Of a stretch of 64,000 nt of DNA, positions 43,202 to 51,461 are shown one piece after another. The stretch's first letter is position 1. Every line of letters starts with the position of its first letter. Origin of the DNA: Lutibacter oceani (lineage in GTDB: Bacteria > Bacteroidota > Bacteroidia > Flavobacteriales > Flavobacteriaceae). The notes beneath the pieces are model-generated. The model had not been told where the DNA came from and searched no databases. It was given only the letters and a program-made list of their open reading frames with translations. Made by a program: the position numbers and the translations under genes. The stretch is taken from assembly GCF_003384935.1 (NCBI RefSeq), contig NZ_QTTQ01000012.1, positions 186,001 through 250,000 of the forward strand. Direction: 5' to 3'.

Positions 43202-44827
43202 ATGATAAAAATTATAGAAAAATATCCAATTGCAACCTTATCTATTGTAATTATCTTAATGCTTTTGGTACACTTAGACATTCCAAATGTTACCATTATG
43301 GAAGCGCGTAATTTTATCACCGCACGCGAAATGGTACAAGATAACAACTGGTTACTAACCACCATGAATGGTGAACCACGTTATCAAAAACCACCATTAC
43401 CAACTTGGTTTACAGCTGTTTCAGGGTTAATTTTTGGAATAAATAACCTTTTTGCATTAAGACTTCCAGCAGCGTTAATGGTTTTATTTTTAGGGATTTT
43501 TAGTTATTATTTTTCTTTAAAATTAAATGTATCAAAAAAGCATAGTTTTCGAAATAGTTTAATTTTAGTAACATCATTTTATGTTTTTGCAATTTTAAAT
43601 GAAGCCCCATGGGATATTTATTCACACGGCTTTATGTTGGCTGGTTTGTATTTTCTTTTTCAGTTTTTTGATAAAAAAAAGTTTGTTTGGAAAAACATAA
43701 TACTTTCTGCAATTTTTATTGGACTCTCAATTATGAGCAAAGGTCCAGTTTCTTTATATGCTGTATTTTTACCTTTTTTAATTTCCTATGGAATTGTTTT
43801 TAAATTTAAAAACCTAAAAACAAAATTATTACCACTTTTAAGTTTTATAGTTCTTTTTATACTTATTGGCGGATGGTGGTTTGTATATGTAAGAATTGTA
43901 GATTCTCAGGCATTTTTAGAAATAGCAACCAAAGAAACTGGAAATTGGAGTAGTTATAATGTAAAACCCTTTTATTATTACTGGAGCTTTTTTACACAAT
44001 CGGGCTTATGGACAATTCCCGCATTTATTAGTTTATTATATCCTTATTTAATAAATCGTATAGAGAATAAAAAAGCTTATAAGTTTACATTTTGGTGGAC
44101 AATTAGTGCTTTTATTTTACTTTCAATAATTCCAGAAAAAAAAGCACGTTATTTAATGCCTGTATTAATTCCGTTAGCTTTAAATACTGGGTTTTATATA
44201 CAATATTTAATAAAACATTTTTCAAAATTAACATCAAAAAAGGAAACTTTTCCTGTTTATTTTAACTTCGGATTAATTGGATTAATTGCAATTAGTTTGC
44301 CAATTGGTTTGTATATTGTTTTAAAGAATAACTTCCAAACATATTTAGTAAACTATATCTTAATTTCAATAGCAACAATAGGTATTGGTGTGTTTATTTT
44401 TATTTTTTTAATAAAAAGGAAATTTATAAATGTGTTCTATTTAACCATCCTTTTTATGGTTTCCGTATTTTTATTTGGATTGCCAATTTCAAAATATTTC
44501 AATAAAAACAAAGATTTTAAAGCTATAAATTCATTACATTTATTAGAGAAAGAAAACACTGTTAAAACATACTCCATCGGGGAAATTACACCAGAATTAC
44601 TTTGGGATTATAACGGGAAATTGAAAGATATTTACAAAAATGAAACTTTAGAAATCCCTTCTGAAGATAATTTTGGATTGTTACTCATGAACGAAGATGT
44701 TGAAAAAATTACCGCAAAACTAATTGATAAATACAACTTGCAATTAACTGAAACTTACAATTTAAATGTTGGTTCAAAAAATAAAGAAAGATTGATTAGA
44801 CAGTTTTATTTAGTTTCAAAAAAATAG
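43202..44827 (+). CDS. ArnT-like GT83 glycosyltransferase (3 of 3)
   Basis: A 541-residue GT-C membrane enzyme. First periplasmic loop: MEARNFITAREMVQDNNWLL and GEPRYQKPPLPTWF. Further typical segments are GLSIMSKGPVSLYAVFLPFL and IPEKKARYLMPVLIPLAL. The EAR-to-KPP spacing is like the other two, but the residues around EARN differ most, so its donor or acceptor may differ. It closes the run of three GT83 genes. Confidence 0.87.
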   Translation: MIKIIEKYPIATLSIVIILMLLVHLDIPNVTIMEARNFITAREMVQDNNWLLTTMNGEPRYQKPPLPTWFTAVSGLIFGINNLFALRLPAALMVLFLGIFSYYFSLKLNVSKKHSFRNSLILVTSFYVFAILNEAPWDIYSHGFMLAGLYFLFQFFDKKKFVWKNIILSAIFIGLSIMSKGPVSLYAVFLPFLISYGIVFKFKNLKTKLLPLLSFIVLFILIGGWWFVYVRIVDSQAFLEIATKETGNWSSYNVKPFYYYWSFFTQSGLWTIPAFISLLYPYLINRIENKKAYKFTFWWTISAFILLSIIPEKKARYLMPVLIPLALNTGFYIQYLIKHFSKLTSKKETFPVYFNFGLIGLIAISLPIGLYIVLKNNFQTYLVNYILISIATIGIGVFIFIFLIKRKFINVFYLTILFMVSVFLFGLPISKYFNKNKDFKAINSLHLLEKENTVKTYSIGEITPELLWDYNGKLKDIYKNETLEIPSEDNFGLLLMNEDVEKITAKLIDKYNLQLTETYNLNVGSKNKERLIRQFYLVSKK

Positions 44828-44835
44828 TACTTTTG
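44828..44835 (+). promoter_or_regulatory. -7 box of the 44840 gene, 4 bases from its start codon
   Basis: TACTTTTG at 44828-44835 starts at the stop codon of the preceding gene and ends 4 bases before the ATG at 44840. The gene may therefore be transcribed separately as a leaderless mRNA. Confidence 0.5.
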
Positions 44836-44839
44836 ATAT

Positions 44840-45508
44840 ATGAAAACACTTACAAAATTTGATAAAATCGGCTACCTTTTTTTACTAATTATATTTGGAT
44901 TAGGCATTTATTACGCGAACACGAACCTTCAATATTTTGATGAAGTTTATACTGTAGAAGATGGTTTTGTTGAAAATGGATCGGCCATTTTTCTGTTTAG
45001 TTCATGCCTGTTGTTGCTGTACCGTTTTTTTAAATTGTTTAAACAAAAAGACTTCTTTTGGAAAATTGGAATTTTAGCAATAGCAATTGTTTTCTTTTTT
45101 GGAGCTGGTGAAGAAATTTCTTGGGGACAGCGTATTTTTAATATAGAATCTTCAGAATATTTTTTAGAAAATAACGCCCAAGGTGAAACCAATTTACATA
45201 ATATGGTGGTTGATGGAAAAAAGATTAATAAGTTAGTTTTTAGTCAGCTTTTAACTGTAGTATTAGTAATATACTTAATAATTACTCCTTTTTTATTTAG
45301 AAAATACGGTTGGGTTAAAAATTTAGCAAATAAGTTTGCAGTTCCAATTGTACAATGGCATCATACCATTTCATTTTTAGTTGGCACATCATTACTGGTT
45401 TTTATTTCATCAAATAGAAAATGGGAAATATACGAATTGGCGTTTAGTGTAATTTTCCTTTTGATTTTTATAAAGCCATTAAATAAAGAAATCTATAGTT
45501 CTAATTAG
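44840..45508 (+). CDS. membrane protein of unknown function with GEEISWGQ motif
   Basis: A 222-residue protein with about six spans. Its most striking part follows the third span: AGEEISWGQRIFNIESSEYF and then AQGETNLHNMVVDGKKINKL, with conserved-looking Glu, His and Asn in an extramembrane loop. I have seen this Glu-Glu/Trp-Gly-Gln plus Asn-Leu-His-Asn pattern in other uncharacterised bacterial membrane proteins but know no function. Polar residues of this kind could form an active site. It lies at the end of the glycosyltransferase island and overlaps the convergent PAP2 gene by 8 bases. Confidence 0.75.
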   Translation: MKTLTKFDKIGYLFLLIIFGLGIYYANTNLQYFDEVYTVEDGFVENGSAIFLFSSCLLLLYRFFKLFKQKDFFWKIGILAIAIVFFFGAGEEISWGQRIFNIESSEYFLENNAQGETNLHNMVVDGKKINKLVFSQLLTVVLVIYLIITPFLFRKYGWVKNLANKFAVPIVQWHHTISFLVGTSLLVFISSNRKWEIYELAFSVIFLLIFIKPLNKEIYSSN

Positions 45509-46073
45509 GCATAAACTTTTTTAAAAATACTTTAAAAAGTTTAAATAGTATAAATCCATAAAAGGCTCCAATTAAAGCTCCTGTAAACACATCCAAAGGA
45601 AAGTGTACGCCAATATAAATTCTACTAAATGCTACTAATAACGCCCAAACTATTAGAAAATAGGTTATAAATTTATACGTGTTTTTTAATAGTAAACTAA
45701 AAAATACTGCAAGTACCATGGAATTGGATGCATGCGCTGAATAGTAGGAATATAAACCCCCACAACGCTCTTTCACCAATCTTATTAAACCTTGAATAGA
45801 CTCGTCATGGCAAGGTCTTAATCTTTTAAAACCATACTTAAACAAGTTGCTAGTTTGATCACTTATTGTAATAAACAAAACAACAAATAATACCATTACA
45901 AAAGTTTTCTTTAAACCGAAGTTTTTAAACGATAAATAAAGTAATAATAAATACAATGGGATGGCACTGAACTTGTTTGAAATAAACAGCCAAAAACCAT
46001 CCCATTGTGTAGTTCCTAAATTATTTAGGAAAATTAATAATTCAATGTCTTTATCAATAATTGATTCTATCAT
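45501..46073 (-). CDS. PAP2-family membrane phosphatase
   Basis: A 190-residue polytopic phosphatase with the three PAP2 motifs: KYGFKRLRP (K-x6-RP), YSAHASNS (the SGH motif in the form SAH) and SRIYIGVHFPLDV (SR-x5-H-x3-D). It could dephosphorylate undecaprenyl pyrophosphate or phosphatidic acid-type lipids. It is the last gene of the minus-strand group containing the peptidyl-prolyl isomerases, and lies tail to tail with the glycosyltransferase island, which would use the same polyprenyl carrier; a functional link is an inference. Confidence 0.88.
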   Translation of the reverse strand: MIESIIDKDIELLIFLNNLGTTQWDGFWLFISNKFSAIPLYLLLLYLSFKNFGLKKTFVMVLFVVLFITISDQTSNLFKYGFKRLRPCHDESIQGLIRLVKERCGGLYSYYSAHASNSMVLAVFFSLLLKNTYKFITYFLIVWALLVAFSRIYIGVHFPLDVFTGALIGAFYGFILFKLFKVFLKKFMPN

Positions 46074-46090
46074 TGAATATAAAAAATTTA

Positions 46091-47209
46091 TTATTGTTCT
46101 GTTGATTTTACAATTTGAACTAGTTCTAATTCAAAAACTAAATCCGTATTTGGAGGAATTACACCTCCAGCACCTTGCATACCATAACCTAAATGAGAAG
46201 GTATAAAAAGCATTGCTTTATCACCTATTTTCATTTGTTGAATACCCTCTTTAAAACCAGGAATTAACCTTGCTTCTGGTCCATATTCAGTTGTAAATGG
46301 AGCATATCCATTTTTTTTATCTCTAGCTTCACTATAAACTTGGTAAGCTTTGGCAACATCTTTATAACTTGTATCAAATAATTTACCATTAGTAAAATAA
46401 CCTGCGTAATTTACTTTTACTTGAGCTCCAATAACTGGAACTTCACCATTTTTGGTTTCAGTTATTACATACTTCAAGCCAGATGTTAATTCTGTAGCTT
46501 TTAATAAATTATCTTCAATCTTTTTTAAAGTATTTGCAATTGCCAACTGAATTTTCTCTTCTTCTATTTTTTGTGCTGCTTCATGTTCAGCATAATATTC
46601 AGAAAAAACTGCTCCAGCCTTGAATTTCTTCGCAGCCCTTCCAATATTTATAATTTCTACTTTTCTAATTGTATCATTTTGAGCAATTGAATCTACAACA
46701 GACTGCCCTTTAATTACATTTCCAAATACTGTATGAATACCATCTAACCAAGGAGTTTTAGTATGTGTTATAAAAAACTGACTTCCATTAGCAGCAGGTC
46801 CTGAATTTGCCATTGACAAAATTCCGGCTTTGTCATGTTTTAATAAAAGGCTATCGTTTTCACCTCTAGGAAACTCATCAATAAACTTATAACCTGGCCC
46901 TCCAGAACCTGAAGCTAAGGGATCGCCACCTTGAATCATAAAATTCTTCATTACTCTATGAAAAGTTAAACCATCATAATAATGTTTTCCCTTTAAAGAA
47001 TCAACTACATGTTTATTTGTCCCTTCTGCCAAGGAAACAAAATTAGCAACGGTTATTGGTGTTTTTTCAAATTCAAGTTTTAATAAAATAGTTCCCTTAT
47101 CAGTTACCAAATCTGCATACATTCCATCTTCTAAATCAGTATATTTAGTTGGCTTGCAGGATACAGTTATTAAAGCAAATACAATAATAAATAATTTTAA
47201 TATTCTCAT
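46091..47209 (-). CDS. cyclophilin-FKBP fusion lipoprotein, peptidyl-prolyl isomerase
   Basis: A 372-residue lipoprotein (signal MRILKLFIIVFALITVSC). Residues about 30-200 are a cyclophilin domain (YYDGLTFHRVMKNFMIQGGD, ANSGPAANGSQFFITHTK) and residues about 245-368 an FKBP domain (VKVNYAGYFTNGKLFDTSYK, GAGGVIPPNTDLVFELELV). It has the same domain order as the cytoplasmic protein at 31540, so this is the envelope counterpart. It follows two other FKBP-type lipoprotein genes in one operon and should help proteins fold in the periplasm. Confidence 0.92.
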   Translation of the reverse strand: MRILKLFIIVFALITVSCKPTKYTDLEDGMYADLVTDKGTILLKLEFEKTPITVANFVSLAEGTNKHVVDSLKGKHYYDGLTFHRVMKNFMIQGGDPLASGSGGPGYKFIDEFPRGENDSLLLKHDKAGILSMANSGPAANGSQFFITHTKTPWLDGIHTVFGNVIKGQSVVDSIAQNDTIRKVEIINIGRAAKKFKAGAVFSEYYAEHEAAQKIEEEKIQLAIANTLKKIEDNLLKATELTSGLKYVITETKNGEVPVIGAQVKVNYAGYFTNGKLFDTSYKDVAKAYQVYSEARDKKNGYAPFTTEYGPEARLIPGFKEGIQQMKIGDKAMLFIPSHLGYGMQGAGGVIPPNTDLVFELELVQIVKSTEQ

Positions 47210-47221
47210 ATTTAAATTATC

Positions 47222-47953
47222 TTATTTTTTTACAATATCTAATAACTCAACTTCAAAAATTAAAGTATCAAATGGTCTTATAGCACCACCTTGACGTGGA
47301 GTTGAACCGTAACCTAATTCCTGAGGAATAAAGAATTTGTATTTAGAACCAACAGCCATTAATTGCAAACCTTCAGTCCACCCTTTAATAACTCTATTAA
47401 CACCAAATTCAGCTGGAGTTCCTTTATCTACTGAGCTGTCAAATACAGTACCGTCTATCAAAGTACCATGATAATGTACTTTTACTTTTGAAGTTGCTAC
47501 TGGCTTTTCACCGCTTCCTTCTTTCATAACTATATATTGTAAACCACTTTCTGTTGTTATAACACCAGCTTTTGATTTATTTTCTTCTAGAAATTTTTCT
47601 CCTTCCGCTTTTACATCAGCAAATTTTTCTGCGGCAATTTTTGCAGCCTCCTCTTGTTGCTGTTTTCTTTTTTCTTGCTGAAGTTTTTGGAAATAAGTAT
47701 TTACTATTTTAGTAACTTCATTTGCATTAAACTTTAAATTTGTTGAGTCAATTCCGTTTTTTAATCCTTGAAAATATAATTCTTCATTAACATTTTCAAA
47801 ATTACTTTTTATTTTAAGCCCCATATCCATTCCCAAAGCATAGCTAACAGAGTCTATTTCAGATTTCAATGGTTTATTTGAAACTCCATTTGAGTTACAA
47901 GAAGCTAATGATATTACAATTACACTTAGAAATAAAGATTTAATTACTTTCAT
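47222..47953 (-). CDS. FKBP-type peptidyl-prolyl isomerase lipoprotein (Mip/FkpA-like)
   Basis: A 243-residue lipoprotein (signal ending VISLASC). An N-terminal dimerisation region (SYALGMDMGLKIKSNFENV and a long Glu/Lys/Gln-rich helix, about residues 35-120) precedes an FKBP domain (about 135-243) with VKVHYHGTLIDGTVFDSSVD and GAIRPFDTLIFEVELLDIV. This is the Mip/FkpA plan. Its start overlaps the GldI-like gene by 14 bases; the cyclophilin-FKBP gene follows after 12. Confidence 0.92.
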   Translation of the reverse strand: MKVIKSLFLSVIVISLASCNSNGVSNKPLKSEIDSVSYALGMDMGLKIKSNFENVNEELYFQGLKNGIDSTNLKFNANEVTKIVNTYFQKLQQEKRKQQQEEAAKIAAEKFADVKAEGEKFLEENKSKAGVITTESGLQYIVMKEGSGEKPVATSKVKVHYHGTLIDGTVFDSSVDKGTPAEFGVNRVIKGWTEGLQLMAVGSKYKFFIPQELGYGSTPRQGGAIRPFDTLIFEVELLDIVKK

Positions 47954-48485
47954 TTTTTTTATTTATTTTAATTAATTGAACTTTATATATCAAGGGTTGG
48001 TTTACCCTAATTTTATTTTGATCTCCCAAATATCCAAAAACTTTATGAGATGGAAACAAAAAAGTTGCATTGTCTCCAACATTCATAAGTTTTAAACCTT
48101 CTCTAAGACCTTCAACAATCTCTTCTTTATCCACAATATAACTTTGAATACCTATTTCATTTTCGCTATAAATTAATTGATTATTTACATCAAATATTTC
48201 ATAGGAATACAAAACTTCATCTTCGGTTTTAGGAAAATATGTATTTTCAGTTTTTAAATTAAACGAATACCAAAAACCATAATCACTTGCAATATAATTG
48301 TTTAATGAATCTGTTTTCATCAATTCTTTAAAAATATTTTCCTGAATTGCTATTAAAGATTTATTGTATTGCACAGATTCTTGCATTGTAGAAGATGACT
48401 TTCTTAATATAGGTTTTCTTGGTTGTGGATTATTACAAGAAAGCATCATTAAAATTAAAAAATAACTATAAAAACTAAGCCTCAT
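47940..48485 (-). CDS. gldI: GldI-like FKBP lipoprotein
   Basis: A 181-residue lipoprotein (MRLSFYSYFLILMMLSC) with a divergent FKBP domain (about residues 75-178: EEIVEGLREGLKLMNVGDNA, FLFPSHKVFGYLG). Size, lipobox and the N-terminal CNNPQPRKPI stretch resemble GldI, a lipoprotein required for gliding motility and type IX secretion in Flavobacterium johnsoniae. The assignment is by resemblance; no other gld gene is in the window. It overlaps the DHH gene by 11 bases and the Mip-like gene by 14. Confidence 0.78.
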   Translation of the reverse strand: MRLSFYSYFLILMMLSCNNPQPRKPILRKSSSTMQESVQYNKSLIAIQENIFKELMKTDSLNNYIASDYGFWYSFNLKTENTYFPKTEDEVLYSYEIFDVNNQLIYSENEIGIQSYIVDKEEIVEGLREGLKLMNVGDNATFLFPSHKVFGYLGDQNKIRVNQPLIYKVQLIKINKKNESN

Positions 48486-49506
48486 AAGAATTTAATAATT
48501 CGGTTTTATAACCTGGTAATATTTTTAAAAATTTTGAAACTGTAGCATCTAAAGAAACCTCTGACCTTCCTCCTGCTGCATTGTCATGTCCTCCTCCATT
48601 AAAATGGTTTCTGGCAAATTCATTTACAGAAAAACTACCTTTTGATCTTAAAGAAATTTTTACAATTTTTTGCTCTACATCTTCAATAAAGATTGCTGCG
48701 AAAATAACATTCTCAACCGACAAGGCGTAATTAACTACTCCTTCTGTATCCCCTTTTTGATAATTAAATTCGTCTAATTCTTTCTGAGTTAACGTTATAT
48801 AGGCTGTTTTTAGTTTATGAATAACTATTAAATTACTTAAAGCACAGCCTAAAAGCTGTAATCGTCCATAAGAATTTGTATCATAAACATGATTATGAAT
48901 AGATGCATTATTAGCACCATTATCAATTAAATCGGCAATTATTCTATGCGTAACACTCGTTGTTGAAGCAAACCTAAAAGAACCCGTATCAGTCATAATA
49001 CCAGTATATAAACAAGTAGCAATTTCATTATCTATTGCTGTTACCTCATCTAATTTTTCTAAAAAATGATAAACCATTTGGCAGGTAGAACAAATTGATG
49101 TGTCTGAAAATAAGTACTTTGCAATGTCATCTGGTTGTTGGTGATGATCAATCATAATAAAATTGCCAATAAAATCCTTTAACGTATTTTCCATATCAGA
49201 ACCCACACGATGTAAGGCATTAAAATCTAATAAAAATATAATAGAAGCTTCATCAATTGCATTTTTAGCTTGTCTATTTTGCATATCAAACTTTAAAACG
49301 TCTTTGGAGCCTGGCATCCATTTTAAAAAATTAGGGTAATCATTTGGAGCAACAACAGTTACTTTATGTCCTTTATTATTTAAATAATGATACATTGCTA
49401 AACTAGCTCCAATTGCATCCCCATCGGGATTTCTATGTGGAACCAATACTATTTTTTTTGGGCTTGCAAGCAGCTGCTTTACTTCCTTAAAATCTCTTAA
49501 CTTCAT
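48475..49506 (-). CDS. DHH-family phosphoesterase (NrnA-like)
   Basis: About 343 residues. DHH domain: VPHRNPDGDAIGASLAMYHY, LLDFNALHRVG, and MIDHHQQPDD; DHHA1 domain near the C-terminus: GGGHDNAAGGRSE. This is the layout of NrnA-type enzymes, which degrade nanoRNA or cyclic dinucleotide products and dephosphorylate pAp. Start: the ATG at 49506 gives MKLRDFKEVKQLL; a TTG at 49515 lies inside the -7 box. First gene of a DHH-gldI-Mip-cyclophilin/FKBP-PAP2 operon. Confidence 0.9.
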   Translation of the reverse strand: MKLRDFKEVKQLLASPKKIVLVPHRNPDGDAIGASLAMYHYLNNKGHKVTVVAPNDYPNFLKWMPGSKDVLKFDMQNRQAKNAIDEASIIFLLDFNALHRVGSDMENTLKDFIGNFIMIDHHQQPDDIAKYLFSDTSICSTCQMVYHFLEKLDEVTAIDNEIATCLYTGIMTDTGSFRFASTTSVTHRIIADLIDNGANNASIHNHVYDTNSYGRLQLLGCALSNLIVIHKLKTAYITLTQKELDEFNYQKGDTEGVVNYALSVENVIFAAIFIEDVEQKIVKISLRSKGSFSVNEFARNHFNGGGHDNAAGGRSEVSLDATVSKFLKILPGYKTELLNSYEA

Positions 49507-49512
49507 AAGTGG

Positions 49513-49520
49513 CAAATATA
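49513..49520 (-). promoter_or_regulatory. -7 box of the DHH/gldI operon, 6 bases from the start codon
   Basis: On the minus strand TATATTTG, a perfect TAnnTTTG element, ends 6 bases before the ATG at 49506, predicting an almost leaderless mRNA for the operon. Confidence 0.58.
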
Positions 49521-49556
49521 CAATTTAATACTATAATTTTATTTGATGCACAATTG

Positions 49557-49564
49557 TATATTTG
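49557..49564 (+). promoter_or_regulatory. -7 box of the PhoD-like gene
   Basis: TATATTTG, a perfect TAnnTTTG element, 24 bases before the ATG at 49589. It is back to back with the DHH operon promoter, 36 bases away. Confidence 0.58.
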
Positions 49565-49588
49565 TTAAATTGAACTTAAAATTATAAA

Positions 49589-50626
49589 ATGAATTATTTT
49601 AAACATCTATTACTGCTCTTGATAATAACTTTAGCAAGCTGCAAAACTGAACAAAAAACAAAAAATATAGCTTCCGAAGAAATAACAAGCGATTTTATAA
49701 TTGCATTTGGTTCTTGTAACAATCAAAATTTAAACAATAATTTATGGGAGGAAATATTAAAAAACAATCCTAATATCTGGATTTGGGGAGGAGATGTTAT
49801 TTATTCTGACACGGAAGACATGAGTTATTTAAAAAAAAATTATGAACTTCAAAAAAGTAATAAAGCCTATTTAAATTTTACAAAAAACATTGAAATACTT
49901 GAAACCTGGGATGATCATGAATATGGTTTAAACGATGGTGGAGAAGAATATTCAAAAAAAGAAGAATCACAAAAAATTTTCTTAGATTTTTATGATGTAC
50001 CTAATAACGATGAAAGAAGAAAACGCACAGGTGTTTATTATGCCAAAGATTATACTATTAATAACCACCAACTTAAAGTTATTTTACTAGACACTCGTTA
50101 TTTTAGAACTAAACTTACACCAGACACAAAAACTAAAAAAAGGTATAAACCTAACAAGTATGGAGAAGGAACAATGTTAGGAAAAACACAATGGGATTGG
50201 TTAAAAAAACAACTTGAAAATTCTACTGCCGATTTTAATATTATAGTAAGCAGTATCCAGTTTTTGTCAGCCGAACATGGTTTTGAGTGCTGGGGTAATA
50301 TGCCCCATGAAATTGATAAATTAGAAAATCTTCTTAAAACTACGAAGGCAAAAAATACAATTATTCTTTCAGGAGATCGTCATATTTCTGAAATATCAAA
50401 AAAAGAAATTAAAGACTTAAAATATCCGTTAATTGATTTTACATCAAGCGGCCTTACACATTCTTATACAGGTTTTACAGCAGAGTCAAATAAATACAGG
50501 GTAAGTAATGTTGTATCAAAAAAGAGTTTTGGTTTATTAAAATTTGATTTCAAAAACAGTAAGGTAAATATGGAAATGAGAGGTGAAAATAATAAACTTT
50601 ATGAAGCTTTTATTCAAAAATATTAG
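49589..50626 (+). CDS. PhoD-like metallophosphatase lipoprotein
   Basis: A 345-residue lipoprotein (signal ending LIITLASC) of the alkaline phosphatase D type. Metal-binding motifs: FIIAFGSCNN, IWIWGGDVIYSD, TWDDHEYGLNDGG, ILLDTRYFR, and ILSGDRHISEI. Such enzymes are Ca/Fe-type phosphodiesterases or phosphatases of the envelope. Single-gene transcript ending 67 bases before ndk. Confidence 0.9.
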   Translation: MNYFKHLLLLLIITLASCKTEQKTKNIASEEITSDFIIAFGSCNNQNLNNNLWEEILKNNPNIWIWGGDVIYSDTEDMSYLKKNYELQKSNKAYLNFTKNIEILETWDDHEYGLNDGGEEYSKKEESQKIFLDFYDVPNNDERRKRTGVYYAKDYTINNHQLKVILLDTRYFRTKLTPDTKTKKRYKPNKYGEGTMLGKTQWDWLKKQLENSTADFNIIVSSIQFLSAEHGFECWGNMPHEIDKLENLLKTTKAKNTIILSGDRHISEISKKEIKDLKYPLIDFTSSGLTHSYTGFTAESNKYRVSNVVSKKSFGLLKFDFKNSKVNMEMRGENNKLYEAFIQKY

Positions 50627-50655
50627 CTCATAATCTAATTTTAATAGGAAAACAG

Positions 50656-50663
50656 TATATTTG
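50656..50663 (+). promoter_or_regulatory. -7 box of ndk
   Basis: TATATTTG, a perfect TAnnTTTG element followed by CC, 30 bases before the ATG at 50694. An in-frame TTG at 50661 lies inside it and is rejected as start. Confidence 0.6.
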
Positions 50664-50693
50664 CCACGATTTTTTAAATTTAAGAAACATAAA

Positions 50694-51113
50694 ATGGTAA
50701 CAAACAGAACATTTACAATGCTAAAACCTGATTCTATTGAAAAAGGAAACATTGGAGCAATATTAGAAAAAATAAATGCTGCAGGTTTTAAAATTGTAGC
50801 ATTAAAAATGACACAATTAAGTGTAGCTGATGCTAAAGAATTTTATGCGGTTCATAACCAACGTCCTTTTTTTGGTGAATTAGTTCAATATATGACACGT
50901 GGACCAATTGTAGCTGCAGTTTTAGAAAAAGAAAATGCAGTTGAAGATTTTAGAGTGTTAATAGGAGCTACAAATCCTGCTGAAGCTGCTGAAGGAACAA
51001 TAAGAAAAATTTATGCTGAATCTATGAGTATTAACGCTGTTCATGGTTCTGATAGTAATGAAAATGCTGCTATTGAAAGTAATTTTCACTTTTCAGGAAG
51101 AGAAATGTTTTAA
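50694..51113 (+). CDS. ndk: nucleoside diphosphate kinase
   Basis: A 139-residue [23 protein letters not shown] at the N-terminus, [20 protein letters not shown], and the active-site histidine in [13 protein letters not shown]. It balances NTP and dNTP pools using ATP. The ATG at 50694 is in the usual position ([13 protein letters not shown]). It has its own promoter and ends at a bidirectional terminator. Confidence 0.96.
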   Translation: MVTNRTFTMLKPDSIEKGNIGAILEKINAAGFKIVALKMTQLSVADAKEFYAVHNQRPFFGELVQYMTRGPIVAAVLEKENAVEDFRVLIGATNPAEAAEGTIRKIYAESMSINAVHGSDSNENAAIESNFHFSGREMF

Positions 51114-51132
51114 AAAACATTAAAAATAACTT

Positions 51133-51163
51133 AAAAAAAACCGCTCTAGAGCGGTTTTTTTTT
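51133..51163. terminator. bidirectional terminator between ndk and the DUF721 gene
   Basis: The perfect palindrome CCGCTCTAGAGCGG (51141-51154) is flanked by eight A on one side and nine T on the other, giving a terminator on both strands for two convergent units. Confidence 0.92.
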
Positions 51164-51164
51164 A

Positions 51165-51461
51165 TTAACACAATACTATTTTTGAAATAAGTGACTCTCC
51201 TAATTCCTCATTCATCATTTTAATTATTTTCTCTTTTCCGTAACTCAATTCTTCGCGTAATACAGAAGATTTTAATTTTACAATTAACGTTTTACCTTGT
51301 AATTCAATATTATTTGTATAAGATACAACCCCATTTCCCATAAGTTTTGCCCAAGCATCTTTAACCGACAATTGATGCATTCCCTTGGTAAGTTTATTCT
51401 CCTTTATTACATCTTTCATTAAATCTTGAATTGAATAAAATTCGTTTTGTCTTTTAGCCAT
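51165..51461 (-). CDS. DUF721 (DciA-like) protein
   Basis: A 98-residue DUF721 protein, with VKDAWAKLMGNGVVSYTNNI and ELQGKTLIVKLKSSVLREEL. The family includes DciA, which loads the replicative helicase in bacteria without DnaC, so a replication role is plausible though this short version lacks the longer DciA N-terminus. Its start overlaps the recF stop by one base, so the two are coupled. Confidence 0.85.
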   Translation of the reverse strand: MAKRQNEFYSIQDLMKDVIKENKLTKGMHQLSVKDAWAKLMGNGVVSYTNNIELQGKTLIVKLKSSVLREELSYGKEKIIKMMNEELGESLISKIVLC

